DNA of 64,000 bases, from positions 62,001 through 126,000 of the forward strand of contig JADJGV010000011.1 in assembly GCA_016707895.1 (NCBI GenBank), given 5' to 3'. The translations under genes were made by a program, and so were the position numbers. Of this stretch, positions 28,504 through 37,861 are shown one piece after another. The DNA is from Myxococcales bacterium (GTDB lineage: Bacteria; Myxococcota_A; Polyangia; Haliangiales; Haliangiaceae). Within the stretch, counting starts at the first letter, position 1. The number at the start of each line of letters is the position of its first letter. The notes under the pieces were generated by a model. It made no database searches. It was not told the origin of the DNA and worked only from the letters and a program-made list of their open reading frames with translations.

Positions 28504-29823
28504 ATGACCTACCTCGATCTTCAGGGCACCCCCTACCTACTGCCGCAGGAAGGCGCCGCCGCGCTTTTCAGGCGGCAGCGCGACATCGAGGAGCGGATCG
28601 AGCTCTTGCGTAGCCGCGGAACGCTGACCGAGGCCACGCTGCGCAACTACTACGGCGACAAGCGCTTCGAACAGGTCGCAGAGTCGAACGCCATCGAAGG
28701 TAGTACGCTGAGCGTGGGCGAGACTGAACTCGCCGTCGTGAAGGGAGTCACGCTCACCGGGCATGATCCCAAGTTCGTCCAAGACGCGCACAACCTCGAC
28801 CACGCACTGAGACGCCTTGCCGAGTTGGCCCGCGACAAGACCCCCACCAACCTGAGACAGGCCAAAGCCCTCAACGGTCTCATCTTGAACGGCGACGAGG
28901 CCTCCGGTGAGTTCAGGACATACGCGGTGCGCATCAGCGGATCGACGCACCGGCCACCTGAGACCTGGGGGCAGATCATGGACAAGATGGAGGAGTGGTC
29001 GAGGTGGTCGGGAGCGAACCCTGCGCTTTCTGCGATCGTCCGAGCAGCAGTGCTGCACGCATGGCTCGCACACATCCATCCGTTTGGTGACGGCAACGGC
29101 AGAACTGCGCGGGCGATCTCAAACCTGGAGATGATCCGCGCTGGCCTTCCGCCGATCATCATCAAGAAGACTCGCGATCGGGATCGATACCTCGACGCGT
29201 TGCGCGCCTCGGACGACGGCGACCTAGGTGCGTTCCTCGCCTTGATCGTGGACCGGGCCGAGGACGGTCTTCGGGGGCTTGAACTCGCCCGGGCCAAGAA
29301 GGAGGAGTACTCGCCAACCCTCGCCAAGATCCAGAAGCGCCAAGAAGCGGCGCTGCAAGTGTGGACGGCGGGCGTCGATCTGCTCTGGGCCTCGACGACC
29401 GCTGCGCTCGAAGAACTCGCCGAGCGAGCTGCCGGATCGGTCTCCGTACGGCGCTACCGCGACGCTCTTTCGGTCGAGGACTTCATCGCGTTGGCTCAGT
29501 CGCAGACCATCACGCAGGGTTGGGCACTACGAGTCGACATCCGCTTCCCCGCGCTTCCGCCGCTGACGCGGCTCGCGTGGTTTGGGTTTCGCTCAGCCGA
29601 GATGCGCAACGCGACCCGCGGCGAGGGTGGTCCGTCGATCTACTGGTCTGAGCCGAACCCCGCCCAGTATCCACCATGGCGCCGGCTCTCAAGCGGCGGC
29701 CCTGGCGGTGATGAACTTACGCTCGTCGGCGACACCTGGCACGTGCTTCGCGGCCATCGGCATCTGACGTTTTCGACGACGAACCTAGCCGCCCAGATCG
29801 CCCTTGGACTTGCCGAGGGGTAG
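28504..29823 (+). CDS. Fic-domain protein, class II (probable AMPylator), likely acquired
   Basis: 439 residues. Fic proteins transfer AMP or similar groups to target proteins. The active-site motif is present in full (HPFGDGNGRTAR, about residue 195), and an inhibitory helix lies before it (ESNAIEGSTL, matching [S/T]xxxE[G/N], about residue 61), which marks a self-inhibited class II protein in cis. A leading segment with YLLPQEGAAALFRRQRDI and a helical C-terminal region of about 200 residues are of unknown function. The DNA is visibly less GC-rich than its neighbours and uses A- and T-ending codons (cta, aga, gaa, act) that surrounding genes avoid. No transposase or repeat bounds it, and no separate antitoxin is adjacent. 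Start ATG has GGATCC just before it. Confidence 0.92.
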   Translation: MTYLDLQGTPYLLPQEGAAALFRRQRDIEERIELLRSRGTLTEATLRNYYGDKRFEQVAESNAIEGSTLSVGETELAVVKGVTLTGHDPKFVQDAHNLDHALRRLAELARDKTPTNLRQAKALNGLILNGDEASGEFRTYAVRISGSTHRPPETWGQIMDKMEEWSRWSGANPALSAIVRAAVLHAWLAHIHPFGDGNGRTARAISNLEMIRAGLPPIIIKKTRDRDRYLDALRASDDGDLGAFLALIVDRAEDGLRGLELARAKKEEYSPTLAKIQKRQEAALQVWTAGVDLLWASTTAALEELAERAAGSVSVRRYRDALSVEDFIALAQSQTITQGWALRVDIRFPALPPLTRLAWFGFRSAEMRNATRGEGGPSIYWSEPNPAQYPPWRRLSSGGPGGDELTLVGDTWHVLRGHRHLTFSTTNLAAQIALGLAEG

Positions 29824-29862
29824 TTCGCAGAGTACCGGCGCTGGCGTCGATCGCGAGGCTGC

Positions 29863-29868
29863 TATAGT
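29863..29868 (+). promoter_or_regulatory. -10 hexamer TATAGT just before the DUF362 gene
   Basis: TATAGT (5 of 6 matches to TATAAT) ends 8 bases before the ATG at 29877, so a transcript would start within a base or two of the start codon. There is no Shine-Dalgarno sequence between. No convincing -35 element is visible. Confidence 0.4.
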
Positions 29869-29876
29869 GGCGCCCC

Positions 29877-31286
29877 ATGTCAGAAGCCAAGGGCGGCATG
29901 TCTCGCCGCAAGCTCCTCATCGGCGCCGGCGCCGCCGCCGGCCTGGCCGGCGCCACCTGGGTGATGCGCAACCGCATCCGCACCTTCATCGACAAGAAGA
30001 CGGTGCTGCCGTCGTTCTCGGCGACGCCGCCGCTCCTGCCCCACGACCCGGTCAAGGACAAGACCACCGTCCACGTCGGCAAGGGCGGCGGACCGGCGGC
30101 CAACGTCGACGCCGTGGTCGGCGCGCTGGGCGGCATGGGCAAGGTGGTTGGCGTCGACGACGTCGTCGTGATCAAGGTGTCGGCCCAGTGGTGGAACCAG
30201 GGCATGACCAACGTCGCGGCGGTCAAGCGGACCATCGAGCACATCCTCGAGATCCCGGGGTGGAAGGGCGAGATCGTCGTCATCGAGAACACCCACTTCC
30301 GCTTCCTCGACAAGGCGGTCGACGACCCGAGCCGCGGCCTGACCCGGGCCTGGACCGCGCCCAGCGTGCGCAACGTCGACGTGCCGGGGTGGACCAAGCT
30401 GGGCGATCTGATCCCGCACTTCGCCGGGCTGAAGGCGCCGGTCAGCTTCGTCGGGCTGGTCGACGGCGGCGGCAGCTCGCTGGCCGGCGACCCGTGGTTC
30501 GACCCGAGCCACGCCCACGGCGTCTACGGCGGCGACGACCGCGGGCCGATCCGCGCCGGCGAGCTCCGCGACGGCTACCACTGGGACTTCGACCAGGTGT
30601 TCCGGGTGCGGCGCAGCCGGGTCGGTCACGCCCAGACCCCGCTGACCTGGCCCCGCGTCACCAGCCCGCGGACCGGCGCGGTGATCGATCTCAAGGACGG
30701 CGTGCTGCGCAAGGACGGCGACAAGCTGGTGGCCGACGGCCGGCAGCTGCGCTTCATCAACATGACCACCGGCAACGAGCACGGCTCGACCGGCTTCACC
30801 GGCGCGTGCAAGTCGCCGATGGGCCTGGTCGACATGAGCGCCGGCGCGCTCGGCACGCACCCCAAGGCCCGGGGCTACCAGTCGGTGCACTACTTCGGCC
30901 GCACCGGCCGCCCGCACCCCGAGCGCGATCCCACCTGGCGCATGGCCGGGCCGCTGGCCTACTGGAACAACAAGGTGCGCCGCGCCGACCTGTACCTGAC
31001 CTGCTGCGAGTGGGTGGCGGTGACGCCCAAGGCCGGCTACGACGAGACCGACGACATGCGCCACCACGCCGCGTGCGCGCAGCAGGTCGGCCACGTCATC
31101 GCCGGCGCCGATCCGGTGGCGATCGACGCCTGGTGCCTGCGCAACCTGATGAGCCAGTTCGACGGCAAGCACGCCGCGATGATGAAGCTCGACGATCCCG
31201 ACTCGAAGGCGTCGAAGTTCCTGCGCTACTTCCGCCAGGCCGCCGGCTGGGGCACGCTCGATCCGGCGCTGGTGACGGTGGCCTGA
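29877..31286 (+). CDS. Tat-exported DUF362 protein
   Basis: 469 residues. The N-terminus is a twin-arginine signal (MSRRKLLIGAGAAAGLAGATW, residues about 8-28, with SRRKLLI as the RR motif), so it is folded in the cytoplasm and exported, perhaps carrying a cofactor. The body matches DUF362-type proteins: VDDVVVIKVSAQWWNQGMTN, AAVKRTIEHILEIPGWKGEIVVIENTH (as separate segments), FTGACKSPMGLVD, LYLTCCEWVAVTPKAGYD and VIAGADPVAIDAW. Many DUF362 proteins bind iron-sulfur clusters; only a Cys pair (TCCEW) and a few single cysteines occur here, so that is not shown. The function is unknown. It is flanked by a promoter-like TATAGT and followed by the convergent mntP. Confidence 0.85.
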   Translation: MSEAKGGMSRRKLLIGAGAAAGLAGATWVMRNRIRTFIDKKTVLPSFSATPPLLPHDPVKDKTTVHVGKGGGPAANVDAVVGALGGMGKVVGVDDVVVIKVSAQWWNQGMTNVAAVKRTIEHILEIPGWKGEIVVIENTHFRFLDKAVDDPSRGLTRAWTAPSVRNVDVPGWTKLGDLIPHFAGLKAPVSFVGLVDGGGSSLAGDPWFDPSHAHGVYGGDDRGPIRAGELRDGYHWDFDQVFRVRRSRVGHAQTPLTWPRVTSPRTGAVIDLKDGVLRKDGDKLVADGRQLRFINMTTGNEHGSTGFTGACKSPMGLVDMSAGALGTHPKARGYQSVHYFGRTGRPHPERDPTWRMAGPLAYWNNKVRRADLYLTCCEWVAVTPKAGYDETDDMRHHAACAQQVGHVIAGADPVAIDAWCLRNLMSQFDGKHAAMMKLDDPDSKASKFLRYFRQAAGWGTLDPALVTVA

Positions 31287-31334
31287 GCGCCTCGGCGCGC
31301 GGCGAACCGCAGCCCGCGCGCCGCCGAGGGCGGC

Positions 31335-31895
31335 TCACGCGGCCAGGTGCTCGACGAGGATCTTGGCGCCGATCGCGATCAGCGCGAGGCCGCCGACGAT
31401 CTCGAGCTTGCTGCCGAGGCGGGCGCCGACCGCGCGGCCGAGCCAGACGCCGGCGCCGGCCAGCACGGCGGTGACGCCGCCGACCACGCCGATCACCAGG
31501 CCGCCCGGCGCGGCCATCAGCGGCACGGTGACCCCGGCGGCCAGCGCGTCGATGCTGGTGGCGACCGCGAGCACCAGCAGGCCGCGCCAGGCGAACGGCG
31601 CGGCCGCGGTCGGCTCGTCGGCAGCGTCGGGGTGGAACGCCGCCCACAGCGCCTTGCCGCCCAGCGCGGCCAGGATCGCGAACGCGATCCAGTGATCGAA
31701 GCGCGCGACCACCGAGCCGAAGCGATCGCCGGCGGCCCAGCCCAGCGCCAGCATGCCGCTCTGGAAGCCGCCCGCAAGCAGCGCCACCCGCGCCGCGTCG
31801 CGCGCGCGCACCTGAGCCGCGGTCATGCCGCGGACCGCGGCGGCGGCGACGGCGTCCATGGCCAGGCCGACGGCCAGCAGCAGGGCGGCGAGCAT
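31335..31895 (-). CDS. mntP: Manganese efflux pump MntP
   Basis: 186 residues, the usual length for MntP (E. coli 188). Six hydrophobic helices in two repeats, each bearing the acidic motif: VGLAMDAVAAAAVRGM near residue 10 and VATSIDALAAGVTVPLM near residue 115. Other family elements are LLAGGFQSGMLALGW and GVVGGVTAVLAGAGVWLG. It exports Mn2+ across the inner membrane and protects from manganese toxicity. In E. coli it is controlled by MntR and a riboswitch (yybP-ykoY); no such leader is apparent in the 95-base gap to the kinase gene at 31991. The start at 31895 is preferred over an ATG 12 codons upstream because the family starts with this hydrophobic helix. Confidence 0.93.
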   Translation of the reverse strand: MLAALLLAVGLAMDAVAAAAVRGMTAAQVRARDAARVALLAGGFQSGMLALGWAAGDRFGSVVARFDHWIAFAILAALGGKALWAAFHPDAADEPTAAAPFAWRGLLVLAVATSIDALAAGVTVPLMAAPGGLVIGVVGGVTAVLAGAGVWLGRAVGARLGSKLEIVGGLALIAIGAKILVEHLAA

Positions 31896-31990
31896 CGGGG
31901 CGCGGACTGTACTCCAAGTCACGTGATCCACGCCGCGACATCCGGTCGCGCGCGCCTCGCGCGGCGGCCGAATGCTGGCACTATCGCGCG

Positions 31991-34900
31991 GTGGCGACGC
32001 CCCTGGTCATCGCCGAGCGCTTCGAGCTCGAAGAGCTGGCCGAATCCGGCGGCATGGGCTCGGTGTATCGCGCGCGCGATCGCCTGACCGGCAACCGGGT
32101 GGCGGTGAAGCTCTTGGCCAAGGCCAACCAGCGCTGGGCCGAGCGGTTCCGCCGCGAGGCGCTGGCGCTGGCGGAGCTGGCCCACCCGGCGATCGTCCGC
32201 TACGTCGCCCACGGCCTGACGCCGACCGGCGAGCCGTACCTGGCGATGGAGTGGCTGAGCGGCGAGCCGCTGTCGGCGCGGCTGCGGCGCGGCCGGCTGT
32301 CGTTGCCCGAGGCGTGCGATCTCGGCATCCGCATCTCCGACGCGCTGACCTTCGCCCACGCCGCCGGCGTGATCCACCGCGACCTCAAGCCGGCCAACGT
32401 GTTCCTGGTCGACGGCGACTGCCGCGGCGCGACGCTGCTCGACTTCGGCGTGGCGCGGATGCGCACGCTGCACTCCGACACCACGCGCACCGGCGATCGG
32501 GTCGGCACGCCGCGCTACATGGCCCCCGAGCAGGTGCGCGCGGCGCGCGCGGTCGACTGGCGCTGCGACCTGTGGAGCCTGGGCTGCGTGCTGTACACCT
32601 GCCTGGCCGGGCGGCCGCCGTTCTCGGCCCCCGACGAGATGGCGACCTGGGGCAAGATCCTCCTCGAGGAGGCCCCGGTGCTGTCGGTGGCGCGGCCCGA
32701 CGCGCCGCCGCCGCTGGTGGCGCTGGTGCGCCGGCTGCTCGAGAAGGAGCCGACGCTGCGGCCGGCGTCGGCGGCGGTGGTGGCCAACGAGCTGCGGCGG
32801 ATCGAGCGGCCCGAGGGGCCCGACTCGACCGGCATCACCTCGGTCGGCGTGTCGCTGGCGACGTCGGGCGAGCACCGCCGGGTCGCGCTGGTGATGATCG
32901 GCCCGCTGCGGGCGGCCACCGACGACGATGACGGCGACGACAGCGCCGAGGCCCGCCCCAGCGAGCTGCCCCACGTCGAGCTGGCGGCGTCGGCCGATCG
33001 CCACGGCGGCACGTTCGAGCCGCTGGCCCACGGCGGCGCGATCATCACCTTCGCCGGCTCGCCGGCGGCCACCGACCTGGTGGCGCGGGCGGCCCGCTGC
33101 GCGCTCGAGGCGCGGGCGGCGTGCGGCGCGGCGATCGCGCTGGCGTCGGGCCGCGGCAGCGCCGGCAACCTGTCGGTCGGCGAGGCCATCGAGCGCGCGG
33201 CCGAGCTGCTGCGCCGGGCGCCGGCGTCGGCCGATCGCGAGCGCGCGGTGATCGTCGACGAGGTCAGCGCGGCGCTGCTGGGCCCGCGGTTCGAGGTCAC
33301 CGCCGGCGGCGCGCTGCGCGCCGAGCGGCCCGACGACGGCGTCCGCACGATCCTCGGCCGGGCGACGCCGACCGTCGGCCGCGAGCGCGAGCTCAACCTG
33401 CTGGTGCAGGCGTGCCGCGACAGCGCCGACGAGCCGGCCGCCGCCGCGCTGGTGGTGGTCGGCGACGCCGGCGTCGGCAAGTCGCGGCTGCGCCACGAGG
33501 TGATCGCCCGGCTGGGCGGCAGCGCCCGGGTGTGGTCGGGGCGCGGCGACCCGGTGCGCGCGGGCTCGCCGTTCTCGTTGCTCGGCTCGGCGCTGCGCCG
33601 CCGGCTGGGCGTCGACGACATCGCCACGGCGGCGGCCCGCACCGCCGCGGTGCGCCGGGTGCAGGTGGCGGTCGAGGACGTCGGCCTCGACGACGCCGAG
33701 CGGGTCACCGCGTTCCTGGCCGAGCTGATCGGCGCGCCGCCGGTCGGGATGGCCACCGCGCAGCTCGCCGCCGCGCGCCGCCAGCCGCGGCTGATGAACG
33801 ATCAGCTGCGGCGGGCGTTCCTCGAGCTGGTCGCGGCGGAGCTGGCCCGCGGGCCGATCGTCTGGACGTTCGACGATCTGCACTGGGGCGACGCGCCGTC
33901 GATCGAGCTGGTCGACGAGGCGCTGCGCGCGTTCGCGGACCGGCCGCTGGCGGTGATCGGCTTCGCGCGACCCGAGGTCGAGGGCCTGTTCCCCCGGCTG
34001 TGGGCGCAGCGCGGCGCGACCCAGGTGCGGCTGGGGCCGCTGGCCAAGAAGGCCGCGACCCGGCTGGCCGAGGGCGTGCTCGGGGTCGGCGCCGCGCCGG
34101 CGACGATCGCCGCGGTGGTCGAGCGCGCCGGCGGCAACGCGTTCTTCCTCGAGGAGCTGCTGCGCGCGGCGGCCGGCGGCGAGGTCGACCGCCTGCCCGA
34201 GACCGTCGTCGCGATGGTGCAGGTGCGGCTCGAGGCGCTGGCGGCGCCGGCCCGCCAGGTGCTGCGCGCGGCCGCGGTGCTGGGCAGCCGGTTCGCGGTG
34301 ACGCCGCTGGCGGCGCTGCTCGGCAGCGAGCTGCCCGAGCGCGAGCTCGATCAGCTGCTCGCCGATCTGGTCGCGCGCGAGCTGCTGGTGGCCGAGGACC
34401 TCGATCGCCGCGAGCTGTCGTTCCGCCACGACACGATCCGCGAGGCCGCGTACGGCACGCTGCTCGACAGCGATCGCCAGCTGGCCCACCGCACCGCCGG
34501 GCTGTGGCTCGAGGCCCAGCACGAGCGCGACGCGCTGACCGTGGCCCAGCACCTCGAGGCCGGCGGCGAGGAGGCCCGCGCCGCGCTGTGGTACCGCTAC
34601 GCGGCCGAGCACGCGCTCGAGGCCGGCGACCCGCACGCGGTGATCGATCGCGCGGCCCGCGGGCTGGAGTGCGGCGCGGTCGAGCACGAGCGCGGCGGGC
34701 TGTTGCTCCTGGCCTGCATCGCCCACGACTGGCTGGGCGAGACCGAGGCCACCGAGCGCTGCGCGCTGGGCGCGCTCGACGCGGCCCGCGAGGGCTCGGC
34801 GGTGTGGCTGCGCGCCGCCGCCGAGCTGGCGGTGGTGGCCGGCCGGCTGGGCAACCACCACCTGCTGGTGGGCGTGGCCCGCGACCTGGCCCGGGCCCGC

Positions 34901-35845
34901 GCCGGCGAGGCTCGCCGCGAGCGGGTGGTGGCGCTGGCGATCGTCGCCTCCGAGCTGTTGCTGGTCGGCCACGTCGATCAGGCGCGGCGGCTGCTCGAGC
35001 GGATCGAGGATCTGCACGACGCCTGGTCGACCGACGGCGTCGCCGGCGCGTGGCGGCTGCGGGCCCGCGGCATCGCGGCGCTGGTCGGCGGCGACAGCGT
35101 CGCGGCGCTGACGCTGATGCAGGCGTCGACCACGCAGATGGAGGAGGTCGGCGCCCGGCGCGATCTGGCCAGCGGCCTCACCAACATCGGCTTCCTGGAG
35201 ATCATGGTCGGCCGGTTCGGCGAGGCCGAGGCGACGCTGCGGCGGGGCCTCGCGCTGGCCAACGAGCTGGGCGCGGTGCGCATCACGACGGTCGCGACCC
35301 AGAACCTGGCGCTGGCGCTGTTCTACCGCGGCAAGCCCGGCGAGGGCCTGCGCACGGCGGTGCTGGCCGAGCAGCGCGCCCGCGATCAGGACTCGCTGCG
35401 CATCGCCGGCGCGGCGATGGTGTACCAGGCGCGCTGCCTGCTGGCGCTCGATCGCGCGGCCGAGGCGCGGGCGGTCGCGACCCGCGCGCTCGAGGTGCTG
35501 GCGGCGATGCCGCCGACCTTGGCCTACGCCTACGGCGCGGTCGCCGCGGCCGCGCTGGCCGAGCACGACGTCGCCGCCGCCGCGATCGCCGCCACCACCG
35601 CCGACCGCCTGCTCGAGGAGCTGGGCGCGATCGAGGAGGGCGACGCGTTCGTGCGGCTGGTGCTGGCCCAGGTGCGGGTCGCGCTCGGCGAGCCGCGCGA
35701 GGCGGCGCGCATCGCCCGCGGCGCGCTGGCCCGCATCGAGGCCGCGGCCGAGGGCCTGTCGGATCCGTCGGCCCGGGCCAGCTTCGCCGCGCTGCCCGAG
35801 CACGTGGCGCTGGCCGACCTGGCGGCCCTGACGGCCCTGGCGTAG
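31991..35845 (+). CDS. Ser/Thr protein kinase fused to a cyclase-like domain, AAA-type ATPase and TPR region
   Basis: 1,284 residues from GTG. Kinase domain, residues about 10-275: ESGGMGSVYRARD loop, ATP Lys 40 (VAVKLL), HRDLKPAN with Asp 131 and DFG with Asp 151. Residues about 295-440 have the outline of a class III cyclase domain (ALVMIGPLRA, GGTFEPLAHGGAIITFAG, LSVGEAIERAAELLR), but the metal-binding aspartates are absent, so it is likely inactive. A STAND-like ATPase follows, with P-loop GDAGVGKSR (491-499) and Walker B IVWTFDDLHWGD. The final 450 residues are helical TPR-like repeats. Fusions of this order occur in myxobacteria and are thought to be signalling scaffolds. No transmembrane span is seen. 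Confidence 0.93.
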   Translation: MATPLVIAERFELEELAESGGMGSVYRARDRLTGNRVAVKLLAKANQRWAERFRREALALAELAHPAIVRYVAHGLTPTGEPYLAMEWLSGEPLSARLRRGRLSLPEACDLGIRISDALTFAHAAGVIHRDLKPANVFLVDGDCRGATLLDFGVARMRTLHSDTTRTGDRVGTPRYMAPEQVRAARAVDWRCDLWSLGCVLYTCLAGRPPFSAPDEMATWGKILLEEAPVLSVARPDAPPPLVALVRRLLEKEPTLRPASAAVVANELRRIERPEGPDSTGITSVGVSLATSGEHRRVALVMIGPLRAATDDDDGDDSAEARPSELPHVELAASADRHGGTFEPLAHGGAIITFAGSPAATDLVARAARCALEARAACGAAIALASGRGSAGNLSVGEAIERAAELLRRAPASADRERAVIVDEVSAALLGPRFEVTAGGALRAERPDDGVRTILGRATPTVGRERELNLLVQACRDSADEPAAAALVVVGDAGVGKSRLRHEVIARLGGSARVWSGRGDPVRAGSPFSLLGSALRRRLGVDDIATAAARTAAVRRVQVAVEDVGLDDAERVTAFLAELIGAPPVGMATAQLAAARRQPRLMNDQLRRAFLELVAAELARGPIVWTFDDLHWGDAPSIELVDEALRAFADRPLAVIGFARPEVEGLFPRLWAQRGATQVRLGPLAKKAATRLAEGVLGVGAAPATIAAVVERAGGNAFFLEELLRAAAGGEVDRLPETVVAMVQVRLEALAAPARQVLRAAAVLGSRFAVTPLAALLGSELPERELDQLLADLVARELLVAEDLDRRELSFRHDTIREAAYGTLLDSDRQLAHRTAGLWLEAQHERDALTVAQHLEAGGEEARAALWYRYAAEHALEAGDPHAVIDRAARGLECGAVEHERGGLLLLACIAHDWLGETEATERCALGALDAAREGSAVWLRAAAELAVVAGRLGNHHLLVGVARDLARARAGEARRERVVALAIVASELLLVGHVDQARRLLERIEDLHDAWSTDGVAGAWRLRARGIAALVGGDSVAALTLMQASTTQMEEVGARRDLASGLTNIGFLEIMVGRFGEAEATLRRGLALANELGAVRITTVATQNLALALFYRGKPGEGLRTAVLAEQRARDQDSLRIAGAAMVYQARCLLALDRAAEARAVATRALEVLAAMPPTLAYAYGAVAAAALAEHDVAAAAIAATTADRLLEELGAIEEGDAFVRLVLAQVRVALGEPREAARIARGALARIEAAAEGLSDPSARASFAALPEHVALADLAALTALA

Positions 35846-35853
35846 CGGCTCGC

Positions 35854-37822
35854 CTACCGGAAGACGATCGGCAAGATCGCGATCGCCTGGACGTGCTCGT
35901 CCTGGAACCGCGCCACCTGCGCCAGCGTCGAGCGCACCACCGCCGCCACCTCGGGCGACAGCGCGGTCGCGACGTCGGCGAGCGCCGCGGCGGTCGCGGC
36001 GCCGCCCAGCGCGCCCACCGACACCTCGCCGATCCGCCCGACCAGATCGTGCAGCGTCAGCTCCGGCGGGTAGACCTCGACCTCGGCGCCGGCGTCGACC
36101 TTGCCCAGCTCGCGCGCCGCGGCCAGCGCCGCCTCGAGACCGCCCAGCTCGTCGACCAGCCCCAGCTGCTTGGCCTGGACGCCGGTCCACACGCGGCCCT
36201 GCGCGATCGGCTCGATCTCGGCCGGGGTCTTGCCGCGGCCCGCGGCGACCCGCCCGACGAACACCTGGTAGGTCGCCTGCATCATCGCCTGCACCGCGAC
36301 CTTCTCGTCGGCGCTCCACGGATCGAGGCTGGCGAACATCGTGGCGCGCCGGCCGCGCCCCATCGGGTAGGTGGTGACGCCGAGCTTGGCCAGCGCCGGG
36401 CCCAGCGCCAGCTTGCCGCCGACCACGCCGATCGAGCCGGTCAGCGTGTCGGGCTCGGCGTAGATCCTGGTCGCGCCGGCGGCGATGTAGTAGCCACCCG
36501 ACGCGGCGACGTCGCTCATCGAGACGACGACCGGCTTCTTGGCCTTGACCGCGGCGACCGCGTGCCAGATCAGCTCGGACGCCAGCGCGCTGCCGCCGCC
36601 CGAGTCGATGCGCAGCACCACCGCCTTGACGTGATCGTCGGCGGCCAGCACGCGCAGGGTCGGCACCAGCGTGCGCGACGCGATCTGCTGGCGCGCGCCC
36701 ATGACGCCGTCGCCGCTGCCGTCGACGACGTCGCCCAGCGCGTACACCAGCGCCACGTGATCGCCGCTCGGGCGGGTCGCGGGGACCGCGCCGAAGAACC
36801 GCGCCAGCTTCATCATCGCCGCGCCGCTGTCGTCGGCGGGCTCGACCGCGACCTTGGCCCACGGCTGGCCCAGCTGATCGCGGAACGCCTCGAACGGCGT
36901 GACCTCGTCGACCAGGCCGGCGGCGAGCGCGCGGTCGGCGGGGAACAGCCCCTCGTCGATCCGCGCCTTGACCACGTCGGGCGTCAGCCCGGGCCGGCCC
37001 TCGCTGACCATCGCCACCATCGTCGCGTAGCGCTGATCGAGGATCGCGCCCAGCACCTCCTCCATCTCCTTCGACGGGCGATCGCGGGTGAGCGGCTCGG
37101 CGGCGCCCTTTGTACGCGCCGACGTGCAGGAAGTCGGCGGTGACGCCGAGCCGGTCGAGCAGGCCCTTGAGGTGCACCGGCATCGCCGACGGCCCGGCCA
37201 GCATGACGTCGCCGGTCGGCGCCAGGCCGATGCGCTCGCACGCCGCCAGCAGCAGGTAGGTCGCGTTGGCCGCGCCCTCGGTGTGGCAGTACAGGTGCTT
37301 GCCCTTGGCGCGCCACGCCGCGAGCGACGCGCGCAGCTCGGCGAGATCGGGCAGCGACGCGCCGACGCCGTCGACCCGGACCACCAGCCCGGTCAGGTCG
37401 GCGTCGGCGGCCAGCTCGTCGAGGCGCGCCGCGAACGCGCGCAGCGGCAGCGTGTCGTCGCCGCCGCTCCACGAGTAGGCCTCGAGCTCGCCGAACGACC
37501 CGGCCAGCGTCATCACGCCGAGGTGCGGCTTGCCGGCGACGTAGTCGGCGCTGGCGTCGGGCGCGTCGTACGGGCCCGGCCGCTTGAGGTTCTCGACGAC
37601 GTTCTTGACCAGGGTCATCGGATCGCCGAGCCCGGGCAGCCCGGGGCTGCCGCCGCCGGGCGCCGCGGCGCCGGTCTGCCCGCCCGCCGACGCGGCCCAC
37701 GGATCGTCGGCGGGCGGCGGCGACTGCGACCACCGCGGCGGGGCGTCGGACTTGCACGCGGCGGCCAGCGGCAGCAGCGCGGCGGCGAGGAGGATCGAGC
37801 GCGAACGGAGACGGATCGCCAT
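35854..37822 (-). pseudogene. sppA: Signal peptide peptidase SppA, two-domain type, frameshifted
   Basis: Two frames together make a complete SppA of about 656 residues. The first (from the ATG at 37822) has a lipoprotein signal (ALLPLAAACKSD) and the N-terminal S49 domain up to FLHVGAYKG, which carries the catalytic Lys. The second (from about 37105 to 35854; first ATG at 37065) holds the rest: VYALGDVVDGS, RIDSGGGSALASELI and the Ser motif SDVAASGGYYIA. The join is at CCCTTTG (37106-37112): with one T removed the sequence reads on as YKGAAEPLTRDRPSKEMEEV, like active SppA. SppA digests cleaved signal peptides in the membrane. The frameshift directly follows the catalytic Lys codon. An assembly error is likely, because the rest is uneroded. 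Confidence 0.88.
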
Positions 37823-37861
37823 GGCGGCGCCAGCGTAGCGGAAATCCCGCGCGCCGCGCGG

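Noticed and set aside
31978..31999. TGGCAC before the kinase gene as a sigma-54 promoter
   Set aside because: The -12 element (TTGC at the right spacing) is absent.
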